A stretch of DNA of 64,000 nt from Penicillium oxalicum (GCF_001723175.1 NC_064656.1:620001-684000), one strand, 5' to 3'; numbered from the stretch's first letter, positions 1 to 12,098 are shown. Program-made: numbers and translations. The notes: generated by a model from the sequence alone, not told the origin.

Positions 1-181
1 GTGTCAGTTCATTTCGGATTGTGCCGAGTGCGTCTGGTTGAGAATTGGGCGCCGGGATCGAGGGTAGTCGCCATTCGGGTGGAATGAGAGCCAGTTGGCT
101 GGCGCGCTTTTCAGCAGCGCGTTCCAGGTAGGATGATGTGGGTGTGGATGTGGATGTGGATGCGGATGATGTAGTTGTCAT
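1..181 (-). CDS. Fungal amidase (acetamidase-like), N-terminal fragment
   Basis: The frame is open from an ATG at 181 leftward to the window edge, giving 60 residues with no stop. After a Thr/Ser-rich start coded by a GGATGT-type repeat, the protein reads SYLERAAEKRASQLALIP followed by PEWRLP. This is the characteristic N-terminus of fungal amidase-signature (AmdS-like) amidases, which hydrolyse amides to carboxylates and ammonia with a Ser-Ser-Lys triad. The catalytic domain lies outside the window, so function is inferred from the N-terminus alone. The Ser/Thr repeat could vary in length between strains. The gene is transcribed away from the window, with its promoter in 182-1126. Confidence 0.72.
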   Translation of the reverse strand, partial: MTTTSSASTSTSTPTSSYLERAAEKRASQLALIPPEWRLPSIPAPNSQPDALGTIRNELT

Positions 182-1126
182 ACTTGCGGCGCTTAGGGGC
201 TGAAGTCGATATACAAGTCAACTGGGCTGATCAAAAGTCTGTGTCTGTGTTTGGGGTCGTATGTACTTAAATGGTACTTGGGTGGTTAGATTGTAGGGTG
301 ATCCCGTTGATAAGAAGTGCGGAGTTTGCGGGGAATGGGGGGAAGAATGCTACATCTAGAATGTACTTACTTGATTCGGCAACCGTGTGGGGGGGGGGTG
401 GCTATCTGCGCGGTTATGAAGATTTTTGGTGATCAGACAGGCATCGCTACAAAGGGTTGAGAAAAGGGGGAAGCGAAAGAAGCAATAACAATAAAAGATG
501 GTAGATTTGACTCCATTGTAAGCTCGCTATCCTTCTGACCGGGGGGGGGGGGGGTATTTTTTTTATTTTTTTTTCGCTATTGCTTCGCCGTGATCTCGGG
601 CCTTTCACCTCGTCGAGGCCAAAATACCGAGTAACCCCGCACTACCTCGCACTTATAGCCGATCATCACGTGTATCGTATGTTGAATCTGAACGGACCTC
701 TCACCTCCGTGCAAAAGAGGCCCAGGTGAGTAGATGACTCGAAATCATGGAATTGCAGGTTTACACTACATGTGCCTCATAGATGGCTACATTCGCAATT
801 CTGCGGGCTATACTAATAACGGTGGGAATAGATATGAGTTAAAACTTTTATAAAGCAGGCACAAAAGGAGAAAGAAGAGTGAACCAAGGTGAAAAACGAA
901 TATGGAGCAAAGATTGGAATGAAAAGAAAGAATGGAAGCGAAATAAATTGAACTTTCTAATGGATAATGAGGGTGGGGAGTTGTATTTGATTGCTTCGAC
1001 TCTCCTCGTCGCTATCTCTTGTGCAGATTCTATTGGATATACACTCTAACTTCAGCAAAGTGGGCCGCACGATACAATAACTTGTACACTCGAGGAGCTC
1101 CCATCGCCATTAGGTGGAAAGAAAAA
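182..1126. other. Intergenic: amidase promoter and GH28 3' flank
   Basis: No convincing gene is visible. The stretch holds the upstream region of the amidase and the downstream flank of the GH28 gene. It contains a run of 14 G followed by T-rich runs at 541-574 and a shorter G run near 389. A CACGTG-like motif (ATCACGTGTA) lies near 665. Short open frames here overlap each other on both strands and look random. Confidence 0.5.
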
Positions 1127-2437
1127 TCAGGAAGAGACAAATGTGCCGTTCTTGCACTCGAAGCCCAGATGTGGGTTGAGCTTGGCTGTCGCATTGATGC
1201 AGATCACACTGGGCTCGGCGAGATTTTGCGGAATGAGGTTGATATTCTGCAACTTAAAGTTCGTGCAAGAGCTCGCAGTATTGCACTCAATGATAACAGC
1301 CTCGGTATGTTTCAAGTCGGGGAGCCCGACGTTGTACCAACATGGGTCCGAAGCGCACGATCCGTCACCGGGATTGAACGTGTTGATGGTTCCGGTGAAG
1401 TCCTCCCAAGTAAAGTTTTCCATGGCGACAGATGCATTGTTGGCTCGAGGGGTCTGTGACGAGCCTTGGTTGAAGTAGCTCTGCGTGACAAAGATTGGAA
1501 AAGTGACGTTGTACACACGGATATTCTTCCAGCTGACGTTCTTGACGAGACCTTGACCACCAATCCAGGACTTGAACCGAGCTGCATAGACCGCATTGAT
1601 CACCGTCACATCTTCAAAGTGAATATCCGAGACGTTGTTGAAGGACTTGGCATTGGATCCCAGGGAGCCGATACTCATGCCGTGACTCTGGTAGCCGATC
1701 GTGTTGTGCTTGAAGACGACATTGTGAGAACCGTCCGAGACCGCAATGGCATCATCACCGTTGTAGATGACACTGTCGGTGATTCGCACATTGGTCGCCG
1801 AGACATCGAAGCCATCCGTGTTGAAAGGGAAAGAATCATTGTCCGACTCGGCATCGATGAATGCGTGACTAATGTCGATGTTGTCCCCCTTCACCTTGAC
1901 GTTCCACGCGATCGGTTTCCGCGACTTGAAATATTTCATTGAGCCATCCGTGGTCTGGAAGCTCATCAAGTGCGGCCGAGAGGCAATTCCTGTGCCATTG
2001 GCCGGGTTGGCGTCCCACCACGCCTGGCCGTAGGAGATGATCCATCCAGCGTTGATGTTTTCCGATCCGACAAAGTCGATTTGCGGCCCCGCGAATGTGA
2101 ACCACGTGTGACCGTCCGAGTTTGGCACGCGATCCGTTCCATTCACAATGCGCTGGACCTGCGGAATACTTTGAGGCAAGTGAAGGTTGCCCTTGACCTG
2201 GATTTCCACATTGCTCAAGTTTGTCGCACTGATTGGTGTGAAGATATTGTAGTCCACGCCTTCTTCAAAGACGATGATGGCATCCTGGGCACATTGGGCA
2301 AAGACGCGGTTCACTGCACCCGAGTCGTCAGACGTCTTGTCCTTGGCCGCTGGAATCACACAGCGATGCGGTCGACGCGACGATGCCAAAGCAAGCCCAA
2401 AAAGCAGGGAGAACACGGGCACGTGTGAGAGCAACAT
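1127..2437 (-). CDS. Secreted GH28 exo-polygalacturonase/exo-rhamnogalacturonase-like
   Basis: Single-exon gene for 436 residues. The start is the ATG at 2435-2437, because the frame further upstream begins only with a non-ATG codon and this Met is followed by a signal peptide ([20 protein letters not shown]). The GH28 right-handed beta-helix signature is complete: NTDGFD at about 206-211, GDD at 227-229, SHGMSIGS at 251-258 and RFKSW at 287-291. These supply the three catalytic Asp residues, the His and the Arg/Lys subsite. Several Asn-X-Ser/Thr sites and paired Cys fit a secreted enzyme. The family hydrolyses alpha-galacturonic or rhamnogalacturonan linkages in pectin. The spacing is closer to fungal exo-acting members (rgx/pgx group) than to endo-polygalacturonases, but the exact substrate cannot be read from sequence. 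Confidence 0.9.
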   Translation of the reverse strand: MLLSHVPVFSLLFGLALASSRRPHRCVIPAAKDKTSDDSGAVNRVFAQCAQDAIIVFEEGVDYNIFTPISATNLSNVEIQVKGNLHLPQSIPQVQRIVNGTDRVPNSDGHTWFTFAGPQIDFVGSENINAGWIISYGQAWWDANPANGTGIASRPHLMSFQTTDGSMKYFKSRKPIAWNVKVKGDNIDISHAFIDAESDNDSFPFNTDGFDVSATNVRITDSVIYNGDDAIAVSDGSHNVVFKHNTIGYQSHGMSIGSLGSNAKSFNNVSDIHFEDVTVINAVYAARFKSWIGGQGLVKNVSWKNIRVYNVTFPIFVTQSYFNQGSSQTPRANNASVAMENFTWEDFTGTINTFNPGDGSCASDPCWYNVGLPDLKHTEAVIIECNTASSCTNFKLQNINLIPQNLAEPSVICINATAKLNPHLGFECKNGTFVSS

Positions 2438-3792
2438 GATGCGGTAGGTCCGGTTGGGCTGAACAAATATCAAGCATGGTGGGATTGTTAGTGGTCGGGG
2501 GTTGGTTCTATATACGTTTGATGAAATTCAAAATGACTGCCCCAGATTCACTCTAGTGATTGGGATCGTCACCACATCATCTCCATTCCCCGAGCTCTTC
2601 GACCCCATTAATGCGGGGATGATGGGCGGAAGAGTCCGCTTGTGGATGGACTAATTGCTCCGCCGCGGTGGAGTGGGAGTTTCAATTCGTGGAAATACAG
2701 CGCAGGCATACAGCAGCTCAAGCCTCCTGGAAGAATCTCAGGGGCCGTGGAGAAGCAGCAATAAAATGTCAATTGGACTACGACTGACGACAGATTTGAA
2801 GGATAATCTCAGCTTCTGGGTGACAGCAGTGATACCAGCAGGCTTCGACCCTTAATGTATAATATGTGGGTCAGAGATTCATCTCTTTACCTCTAATCCT
2901 CGCCCGGTAAGATATGGAACCTGACCGATGAAGCGAGAGACTGTTATGTTATTCGCAGCAGCAGTATATTGACATTTTTGATTCTGACCAGATTGTGCAA
3001 ATTGGCGATTTGGGTTTTTTTTATTTTGGCAAGATCAATTGTGGAGCTGTCGTGAAGCCATAGTATCACGTGATAATTATGACCGTTTTTGCACCAAAAG
3101 GGAGAGTTCTTTTAGTAGGAATAATCATAAGTAATTATTTACGGGCGAATGACCTCGGATCAGGGTGACCAATTTAGCCAAAAAGAAAGAAAAAAAAGAA
3201 AAAGAAACGAGGAATCACGTGTTTTGGCGGTGAAGGGGTGCCGATTAGAATACATTCACCCAGACTATTCGACCAACCTGTCGCTTGGTATGTATATCTA
3301 ACTGCTCATTGAGAAGGTTCCTACATTCTCAAATAAGGAGAGTAAGCTTTAGGTAGCCAGCTAGACTCAGTTTCGTAGTGGGGCTCTCGGAATGAATAAA
3401 GTTTTCAGAGTAAGTGGAAAGGTTGACAATGGTGGTACATTGCTACGAACTGTACTAACCTGCGCGACGCCTACAAATAGACGTGACATAAGTACTGCCC
3501 TACTCCCCGTCAATTCCATCATCAATTCTCCAGTCTTGCACAACCTTAGAACCAAACCAACAGTCCTTGCCAAGCACAGAGCCTATAGAGCACTTCTTGA
3601 ATTTCTCCCACCTCTATCGACTTTGGCAACCATAAAAAACACAAAAACACAAACCAAACCAAAACAGCTCATCAGTCCCGGCTCAATATCACCCATCCAT
3701 CCAAAACAGAGTATTCTACAAAAGAAGGGTCTCCGTCCATCTGTGCAGAAGAAACAAAAAGCAAAAAGGATAGAGAAAAAACGGGGGAAAAA
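2438..3792. other. Intergenic: divergent promoters of GH28 and SRPBCC genes
   Basis: No supported gene. The region lies between two divergently transcribed genes and so holds both promoters. A-rich and purine-rich tracts are at about 3180-3212 and 3635-3790, the latter immediately 5' of the SRPBCC start and probably its 5' UTR. CACGTG-like motifs are near 3066 (TATCACGTGATA, a 12 bp palindrome) and 3216 (ATCACGTG). Open frames at 3392-3796 run through the A-rich leader and have low-complexity composition. Confidence 0.45.
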
Positions 3793-4443
3793 ATGACAAC
3801 CACCCTCCAAGACCCCACAAACTCCACTCGATCAACCCCCAACATCACCGTCGAACAAGCCAACCTTCAAATCGGCAGCTCAGCCGTGATCGCCGCCCCC
3901 TCCACTCGCATCTGGGACATCCTCACCGACACATCGACCTGGCCAGAATGGAACACGTTCGTTCCACGAGTGACGATCCGGTCTCATCCCGATACCGAAG
4001 CTGAAGATACCGAGACTCTCTCGCCTCGGCTTCGTAAAGGGACCCGAATGACATTCCACGTGCACATGAATCCAACCTCGACCAAGCCGCAGACTGCGCG
4101 CGATACGCAACTCGTGGTGACTGAGTTTGTGGTCCCGGATCCGAGCACGAAGACGCCCGGGCGGATCGTGTGGGTGGCGGATGCGGATGCGCCGGGAGGG
4201 TTTATGCCGTCGCTGCTGTATGCGGAGCGCGTGCATGAGATTGTGGATGTGGATGGACACGGGGAGGGTGTAGGAAGTAGGGCCGAGGTGCGCAATTGGG
4301 AGCTACAGACGGGGTATTTGGTGTATTTGGTCAAGTGGATGTTTGGAGCGAAGCTGAGGCATAATTTTGAGCTTTGGATGAGTGATTTGAAGAGGTTTGT
4401 GGAGGGAAAACAGGGGGGCTCCTTGGAGAGTGTGGTTGCTTAG
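3793..4443 (+). CDS. SRPBCC (START-like) ligand-binding fold protein
   Basis: Single-exon gene, 216 residues, with ATG at 3793 directly after an A-rich leader (AAAAA before ATG). From residue 25 the protein reads as a polyketide cyclase/SRPBCC domain. It has an opening strand (IGSSAVIAAP), a helix with the typical W-x-I-L-x-D-x-x-x-W-P-x-W-N pattern (WDILTDTSTWPEWNTF), a beta-sheet centre, and a long C-terminal helix (LRHNFELWMSDLKRFVEG). The fold makes a hydrophobic cavity for lipids or small molecules. No signal peptide or membrane segment is visible, so it is probably intracellular. Its ligand is unknown. Codon use is strongly GC3-biased at the start and less so at the end. Confidence 0.75.
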   Translation: MTTTLQDPTNSTRSTPNITVEQANLQIGSSAVIAAPSTRIWDILTDTSTWPEWNTFVPRVTIRSHPDTEAEDTETLSPRLRKGTRMTFHVHMNPTSTKPQTARDTQLVVTEFVVPDPSTKTPGRIVWVADADAPGGFMPSLLYAERVHEIVDVDGHGEGVGSRAEVRNWELQTGYLVYLVKWMFGAKLRHNFELWMSDLKRFVEGKQGGSLESVVA

Positions 4444-5049
4444 ATTAATGTCGGAACTCTGTTTATGTTTTACATGCGACCTAATGCGTAAGTATCTTCA
4501 GGACTAGGTTCCAGATTGAAACCTGAACCTTTCGATTGCGAAGCAGCAATGATCAGCACTTAGAGAGTCAATTAAAGACAATGCCCGCTCGGGCACGTTT
4601 GATAGTCAGGTACGATTTGCAATAAACAAGCTGAAGAGAGGTACATGTCAAGTCCAATATATGTCAGCAGGATGAAGGTCACTCTCAGTAACTCCATCTT
4701 TATTTCCGGGTATCTCCAAATATGTCAAACGATCAAGCAATCAAGCCAACAAGAAAAAAAAAACAAGCTCTAAACGGGCGAAAATGGTACAATAAGTTGT
4801 AGAATGAAACAAAAGAAAGGGCAGAGTAGAAATGAGTAAAAGAAAAGAGCCCCGAAGATGCGTTCAGGGGGAGAAGAGAAGGGGTGAAAATTAGGGCAAG
4901 ATGTGGCACAACATCAAGGCTGCCAAAATACTTCATAAGTCAGCATCCAAAAGTGAGTCGTGCATGATATAGGAGGACGGAATTTTGACCCGACAGTCGA
5001 TCAAGTCCACAAGTGAAAAAAAAATCAAGCGCGGAACTCTCAACGATGA
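4444..5049. other. Convergent intergenic region (3' ends of SRPBCC and kinase genes)
   Basis: The two flanking genes converge here, so this is 3' UTR and terminator sequence. It is AT-rich, with A-rich stretches at about 4750-4770 and 5016-5024. No protein-like open frame or RNA gene was recognised. Confidence 0.5.
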
Positions 5050-6249
5050 TTAGGAAGACGCCAAAGTCACCCAGTCACTCGTGAGAATCCGCTGCGTAGG
5101 ATCTTTGACCACAGCCGGCTGCACGAGCTTCTCAACGAAACCGTAACGCGGTACGCGGCACCCGTTTGAGCCCGCGCGCGTAAAATCTAAAATTCGATGA
5201 CCGTCCTTGGCCATGGCCAGACGCTGGAAATTGTTGGAACCAGGATACAGAAGCAGGTCGCCCGTCGCCGCCGCAATCAACGTCGCGGCAAGAGAGAAGA
5301 CATCTGATGAGGGTAACGGGGCAATCTCGCCGGATCGGAGCGATGCGAGGGAAAGTAGCTCCGGCGCCGTAAAGGGGGGCGTGAAGGCTGACATGGCCGC
5401 TTGGTTCGCACTCGAAGTCGAGTTCGAGTCCCGGGGGATTTCATAGGCAGAGGAAAAGTCTGCTAGGAGCGGCTCGTATGGAAAGGCCTCCGGCGAGTCC
5501 GTGGTGACTGGTCGAAGAAGCACGTTGTGAGGCTTGATATCGCCGTGAACCATGCCAGCCGTATCGTGCAGCCAGGCCAGGCAAGTGATCAATTTGCGCG
5601 CCATATCGCGCCACGAGTCGGGGCCCTGGACTGGTTCAAACATCGTGGCGGTGGAAGGGAACTGTTTGCGTAGATCGGCTTGGTCCTCAATGAACGTGGA
5701 TAATGCGAGCGGAACCGCAGACATCACCAGCGCATCGTATTCAGGAAGAAACCCGTGAAAGGGAACGACGTAATCTTCACACCCGGGGATCAGACTCAGG
5801 CGAGTCATCGTCAGAGCCTCGCTCTGGAGAACCTTGTGCGCATCACGGCGCAGCGGCGCTTTCACTGCCAAAATGCGGCCTACGGTGGCCGGGGAGCTCG
5901 GAGGCGTGTGGAGAGGGCCCGTCGGTTGACTCTGGATACACCGGGCTCTATATACGATACTCCATGCGCCACGGCCAAATTCGAACGGCCGGCTACTTTG
6001 ATCATGGCAAATATCAATTTCACCCGGGAAGATGAGGGGGGTACCGACGTTCCTCCTCGTGGCCGCGGAGAGTGGCTCTGAAGACGGATCTTCTACCGGA
6101 GAGGTCGAGTGCCGAGGTCGAGATGTGCCCTTGCCAATGGGGGTGACTGGTGGAGTCAAGGCCGAGTCTGCTGGGGGAGAGTGTGGCGGGCTGCGCTTCG
6201 CATGCGCTGTATTCACTGACAGACGCATGGGCGACGTGCAAGAAGCCAT
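5050..6249 (-). CDS. Protein kinase-like protein, atypical DFS motif
   Basis: Single-exon gene, 399 residues from the ATG at 6247-6249; a slightly longer frame starts only with GTG. A Pro/Ser-rich N-terminus (1-85) precedes a kinase fold: glycine loop GRGAWSIVYRA (about 92-102), AVK lysine (about 130), catalytic loop HGDIKPHN (235-242), metal-binding DFS in place of DFG (264-266), TAPE (294-297), and SSDVFSLAATL for subdomain IX. The HxD Asp, the Lys and the Asn are all present, so catalysis is possible. The DFG Gly to Ser change and the short C-lobe mark it as divergent. No partner or pathway can be assigned. It is probably cytosolic, as there is no signal peptide or membrane helix. Confidence 0.8.
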   Translation of the reverse strand: MASCTSPMRLSVNTAHAKRSPPHSPPADSALTPPVTPIGKGTSRPRHSTSPVEDPSSEPLSAATRRNVGTPLIFPGEIDICHDQSSRPFEFGRGAWSIVYRARCIQSQPTGPLHTPPSSPATVGRILAVKAPLRRDAHKVLQSEALTMTRLSLIPGCEDYVVPFHGFLPEYDALVMSAVPLALSTFIEDQADLRKQFPSTATMFEPVQGPDSWRDMARKLITCLAWLHDTAGMVHGDIKPHNVLLRPVTTDSPEAFPYEPLLADFSSAYEIPRDSNSTSSANQAAMSAFTPPFTAPELLSLASLRSGEIAPLPSSDVFSLAATLIAAATGDLLLYPGSNNFQRLAMAKDGHRILDFTRAGSNGCRVPRYGFVEKLVQPAVVKDPTQRILTSDWVTLASS

Positions 6250-9200
6250 TGTCCGCACGATTTACCCTTCCCAAAGAATTTCAAAGGCTCAAGTCAGCCC
6301 GTAGTGATTCTTGTCGTCGAAAGGGTTGCAAATGAATTGATTGTAGTCGAGTCCAGGGGGGGAAAAAGAAAAGAAGTTGACCAGTATTGATAGGTCCCGG
6401 CGCGGAATCCGGGGCGCTTAATGAGCAATTGTTAATAGATAACGGGGATCATCCGGAAAAGACCGGTGATTTCGGGGTATGCGCAAGACGGATAATGGAG
6501 TCCGTAGTCCCGGCGGTATTGGTGAGATCCTTGACCTTGACGAAGATGACTCGTGCTGCCGTGCAGGGGCAAAGCTGCTGGTGTCGAGTATATCAGGCCG
6601 TTTCACGATTCTTGAGTGATGACGTCCGTGGGCGGCAAAAAGGCAATGCGCCAAAGGATGGTACCGTCGCCGTGGCTCCAAACTCAAACCGTCTGGTCTG
6701 GCAGGTGAATGGCCCTTTTATATGAGCATGGTGAACTGGTCGTGGCTGGTTGATCGTTTTGAGGAGAGGAAAGGACAGACAATGGAGCCGAAAGTAAGAG
6801 AGCACAGTCGAGGTGATGAGTGAAAAGGGTCAAGGTCGATTAGGATCACTGGGGCCAAGGGTCGGAGGGAGCGCGTCACATTCAAGGTCGGGGGTTGCAT
6901 GGACTGGGACAGTATGGACAAGTCGCAAATCACTCGAGCAAGAGGCAATTGACGAGTGCGACAGACTTGGGCCGGGTGGTGGCACACTCGCCTCGAGTCG
7001 GCTTACGGACGTTTATCCACAACCTGGTTCGTCGTCTCAAGTGAGCGATAAAAGGCGATGGTTGGTGACCAGTCGCGAGGCGTTTGAAGGAACAGGATGA
7101 AAGGGGACTCAAAGAAATGCAAACTAGAAAAAGAAAAGAAATTTCATTCAACCTGGACGGCGCTCCCTACTGTGACTGTCTGGGGGGGTAAGTGGTCCAC
7201 GATCCGACAGTTCCCATTCTCTTTGGCGCGTCCATTTCTGAAGAAACGGTGGTTCTTCCTCTTTTTTCTTCTTCTTATTTTTCCATTGGCACTATCTTTG
7301 GGGGCCAGACCATATACAGAACGGTGACTCGAGCGCCGTCAGCAGACTCCCGTGGACGCGGAGCAGAGAAAAGCGTCACGATTGTTCGGGAAGAGCCTCT
7401 GTGTAGAAAGGAACAGACCCCACAAAGTTCCACTCCGACCGCACGGGTATCCGGGCTGGGCTCTCTGGACTGTGGTGGATTCTCCGGATGGCCCAGACAA
7501 GACTTGTGGGCTGTTGATTGATCACGATTCCTCCCATTTGGCCGGCAACAGAATCAAGACACGAGAAGAGTCCCCGTCAGATTCTCAGATTCCCGGGACA
7601 GGACCCTGGTCTCGCTTCGACTTGACAGCACGCATTGTCGCCGGGGGCGATCTCAGGATCATTCTACTGTACTACTCTAACGACTCCTAGTACGCAGGCA
7701 GTGAGTGCTTGGTACCCATGTCACTGCCAACGGCAGACAGTCCTGGCTGGTAGCTCTACTTGTCAGCGACAAGAAGATCTGATCTTCCATGGCCGTGGAT
7801 GAGTCCTAGACCGGGAGAGGTGAAAACCACCTCTCGGTGTTACGGTAGTAGTCGGAACCTCTGTGGGGGGGCTAGTGATTTCCCGTTTAGGGACTCTCCC
7901 TGCTTCAAAAGGGGGGAGATCCCTTCCGAGGTCTCTGGATCGTCCAGTCCAGATGGCAGTTTCATGTTCTTTTTCGTGTAGCTGGTGACTCAGTCAACTC
8001 GATCCTCGGGTACTGTAGTTGCGACTCACCAGGCGGGAAATGGCAGATCACACTAATTTTCCAGAAATGCACGAGAGGGAGAGAGAGACAGGGTGAGGAT
8101 TTTTCCTTGGGATTGGATTACACTATTGAATCCTCCATCCACCAAGCTACTGACCCTCCGTCCCACGAGGCAGAGGAAGGTGAGGAGGCTGGGCGCACCG
8201 TGATCGGTCCAGACAACCCAATGTCGCCCGGCGATTGGCTCCCCGGCGAGGGTTCATTAAACTGGCTTATCAAACTCTGCATCTGTCAACGGAAACGAGA
8301 TTCCTTTTCCTCTTCCTTTCCCTTTTCTTCCCTTTCTTTTTCCGATCACGTACAAATCACCGTCATTCTCTGACCAGGATGGTGGAAGCTTCAATGTAGC
8401 ATCCGCCAGTTGACTTGGGTGTAAACTGTGTGTAGATCCCTAAATTCAAGCTGATCATCCTTTGGGAGCGGAAACACGTCTCAAGACGCCCTGTGCACCC
8501 ATCGCGGTACTCCCTGATCATTGCTGTACTGGTCACCAAACCTGGGCTCCACCTCTCCCGCGTTGGAATATTATCGAAATGGATCCCATAAGATTGAGTG
8601 TAAACACCCTCTATCCATTCCTCGATTCTTCAATATCAAGCTGGTCAAATTCACGCATTAAACGTCTTTCCCTGAACTGCACGTTCAGGGTATGAGATAA
8701 CACATCGCTATCTGCATGCGCCCAGGACTGACGCCAGACTTCTCGCCACGAGATGATCCCCAACTGCCGCCCACTCGACTCCACCAGTCGAGGTGAAAAT
8801 ATGCAATGATGCATCGCCCCCCCCCCCCCCCCCCCCCCCCCAAAACGCCAAAACGGTGCATTGCGGAATCCCAGCCACCCCAAGTGTCCAGCGACAAAAG
8901 TGACACCACTACTGGAACCCCAGTCAACACCATCTACCCGATGGACGAATGAGGCTCAACCTGACCGGGACAAGAAACAGGGCTGCAGCGGCAGAACCGG
9001 GGGTGATGCGGTCATCCAGCATGCGTCGCGACGAACGCACACGAGACACGCTCGAGGGCTGTGACAGCACCGCCTACTAACGCACAGCTGCATGTGCTGG
9101 AAAGATTCTGAATCACAGAATCTACTCGATTCGACATATGTGTGATGGAGTCATTGGTGGGTCCCGTCTTGAGTGACGCTACCGGTGAATCCATAACATT

Positions 9201-10164
9201 CAATCATGTCCAAAGACAACAGGTCCGGTACCTGTACATTTAGGTATCGACAAGTTTGACTGCCGAGAAACTCCCGTTGCCGCCTGTCACCCATCTCCCC
9301 TTAGAATCCAAGACATACCAGATCCTCGTACGCTGGACACTGGACCAAAATTGGAACAGAATCAGCGCAGGAAAAATGTTCCAACAAGTAATTACTTCTA
9401 GTTTACTTTTTTTTCCCTTCCTTCCCACGGCATCACATTCAATTGAAGGAGACTATGGATAACCTGCCAAGAAAAAGTCAAACGATCGTCAGGAAAATTT
9501 CCAACAGGTCATGTGCGCGGGGCGGGCTCCTGCAGGGTGCGCCGGGCCTATCCGTGAGGCCAATCATTTGGCCCCGTGCCCTCTCCGCTGGCTCGGACGC
9601 CGAGATCGACGGCGGAAAATGAGCCACCGCAGCAGGACGCTGCAAACAAAAAAAAAAGAACGATCGAACCCCAGCAATGACGAGCGAAGCTGTCGAGTGA
9701 GCATGATCTCGTCTCATCGCGATGATCGTCAATTTCTTGGGGATGGAGAGTTTCGATTCAGACCTCCTCAAAAAAGGAGCATCCTCGAACAAGTCCCGAG
9801 ATGTGCACAAGGGGACATGGGCATGTGCGCCGAACCTTTACTAGAGTTAACCCTTTGATTGACAAAAGCGTTGCATATCTGGAAAGCTGTGCTCGGGGGG
9901 CCGAGAAGTGGATGAAAAAATGACGTCGCATTTGTACACTGATGCTGAGGGAGACCATGAGATCACAAGAAGCTCATCAGGATTATCTTACAGGAGTTGG
10001 GTTTATACAAATCTCACTTGTGCAAGTCTTGGCAACATGAGAAATGATCATGAACGTCGTGATACGATAGTCTAGCGCTGTAGGGAGTTGACCGCACAAA
10101 CACTGCAGGCTCACAGAGGGAAAGAAAAAAACAACCATCCCGCCACCGCCGCGGGTGCGCGATG
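6250..10164. other. 3.9 kb gene-poor stretch between kinase and mtf1
   Basis: I find no protein or RNA gene I can support. Short overlapping open frames occur on both strands without family motifs, splice-linked continuity or consistent codon bias. The base composition is near 50% GC, not AT-rich, so this is not RIP-decayed transposon sequence. It may be an unusually long kinase promoter/5' UTR, a long non-coding RNA, or an unrecognised spliced gene. Pyrimidine tracts (7255-7285, 8300-8345) and a long poly-C run are present. Confidence 0.4.
8817..8841. repeat. Poly-C homopolymer (about 25 nt)
   Basis: An uninterrupted C run of about 25 bases ends in CAAAACGCC. It sits in gene-poor sequence. 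Homopolymers of this length vary by slippage and are error-prone in sequencing, so the exact length is uncertain. Confidence 0.85.
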
Positions 10165-12098
10165 TTAGTGCATGCGCTTCGGCACCACCATGAGATTGCG
10201 TCCGGCGCGAAACGAGGTCAAAGTACCTCCGATCATGCGGCTGAATTGGGTCGGCGTCACGGTTGGCGCTTGCTTTTGGTACTCGAGGAGGATGTCCCAC
10301 ATGACCACCCCGGGAATGCATCGAAGACGAATATCTGTAAAGTCGTAGTCGAGGTTTTCTTGGAAACACATCTCCGGCTGTTGACTGGCGTCGGGCAGCG
10401 GGACAGGCCCGTGGCCGGGTTTGAGCCGCTTGCGGGCATATGGTGCCAGTGATGGCACAGCCTCAACAATCTCGTTGGTAGGGCGGTCCACGAACAAGAT
10501 CTTGAAGAGCTCGCTGAGGGTGATATGATTGCGAGGGCCAAACACCGAAGACAGTGCCTCGAACAACCCTTCCACATGCTGCCGCGTTTCAGCCGGCAAG
10601 GGCCCGATCTTCTTGAGAAACTCGGGATTGGTCTCGGGCTCGAAGAAAACGACGGTACGTGGTTCGCGTGGGAAGAGCTCAAACTTGTCGATCAGTATCG
10701 GTTCCGAGGGTCGTCGGTCGTATGTCAGCACCGAATCGTCAAAATTGTGAGACGCATTCATGGTTCGGAGGTCGTCGACGAGCCGATCCCAACTCTTGTA
10801 GAGCCGATGGTGCAGACTTGCCAGCTGATCGGACAGGGCCGCTTTCTGCGTGGCGATAGTGTCATCAAGCTTTTGTAAGTCGGCAGCGGTCTGGCCGGGG
10901 TCGCCAGCGGCTCGAGAGAGCGCTCGGGAGGTCTTGTCAATTTCGATCTCGAGGTATGCCAGTTCATGTCGGCTATGGGCAATTGAATTCTCCTTGTGCA
11001 GGGCGGTCTGGGCTCGCTGTCGCGCTGTCTTCGCGGGGGACTTGACAATGGGGACCTTGGGGTCTTCCTGATCACCGGCCTCGATATCATCGAGGAGGGT
11101 CTGATGTCGCTCGGTAAATAAACGAGGACAGTGAGGGACGTCGGATCGATCCCGCTTCTGACAGACTGGGGCAAGTTTCAAGGGTGGAGGCTTCCGACGA
11201 GCAGACACAGAGACCTTGTGCGCCGCAGCTCGCTCTTCGACTCGCTCGCGACCCTTCAATGTCACCTCCAGAGGCTTGATAGTGATCCAGGAATGCTCCT
11301 CCTCATAGCAACTTGCCACCTCAAATGCTTGCGCCGCCACCGTCTCCGTCAGCAAGGCGGGCCGTCGACGCTCGGCGACGGTTCGGGGAAGAACACCCTC
11401 CACCTCGCCGGGCGGCATCGAAGCCAGGATACGGACACTTCCGTATTTATGTAGTCCTCTCTGCTGCATACAGCTCTCCATCATCGCACTCCACCATCGT
11501 TGGGGCGTGTAGTGGTCGGCTTTCTGGGCTGGAACAGGCGGGCTGGCCAAAACAAGAAGGGTATCGTTTCGAGGCAGTGCCTGGCCTGCGACTTCTCGGT
11601 CAGGAGAGTTGACTTGTTCGGGGAGGTATTCCTCAAATATTTCGGCCCAGTCACGGCGAGTGTAGATATCTTCGGAAATAAGTCTGTAGCTAGGATCGCT
11701 TTTCACAAGTTCGCGGAGCCAAGGCTCATAAGAGGGAAGGTCCGGCTCGACGAGGAGGTGGCGACGTGGACGCAAATATTTATGTATCGTCGCGGATAAC
11801 AAGCCAACATTGGGCCAGAGGTCAAGAACGTCGACGGGGGAGTTTTTGCGCAGATATGGAGAGACGCGACGCACGACATCGGCTACGCGATAGAGCCCGA
11901 GTTAGCATGCGCCCTTGGATGCGTGGCGAGACGGGTTGGAGCTTCATACACACCACAGAGCTTGTCGCTAACGATGCTAGCTTGTAGTACTGTCCTTCGC
12001 TTGAGCTTCTTCAGAATGTGAGAGTGCATATCCTTGGTGAGCGGATACTGCTCTACTGGCAGCCATCGCTGCGCAAGCGCTCTCTTGGTTATAGACAT
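10165..12098 (-). CDS. mtf1: Mitochondrial transcription factor 1 / rRNA adenine dimethylase homologue
   Basis: Two exons: 12098-11954 and 11882-10165, with a 71 nt intron (donor GTGTGTATG, branch TGCTAAC, acceptor GCGTAG). Splicing gives 620 residues and joins SDKLC to ADVVRRVSPYL in frame. A Rossmann-like opening follows (VDVLDLWPNVGLLSATIHKY, then HLLVEPD), typical of the KsgA/Dim1-type methyltransferase fold that fungi use for the mitochondrial RNA polymerase specificity factor. The motif I region (LWPNVG) departs from the usual GxGxG, as expected for the fungal Mtf1 branch that need not methylate. Residues 320-400 are helical and charged, probably coiled coil. A basic N-terminus (MSITKRALAQRW) may serve mitochondrial import. 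It diverges from the JAMM protease gene across 499 bp. I rate Mtf1 as more likely than an active rRNA dimethylase. Confidence 0.75.

Noticed and set aside
3392..3796. Plus-strand open frame of 134 codons ending at the SRPBCC start
   Set aside because: Low-complexity Lys/Gln/Pro translation through an A-rich leader; more likely the 5' UTR.
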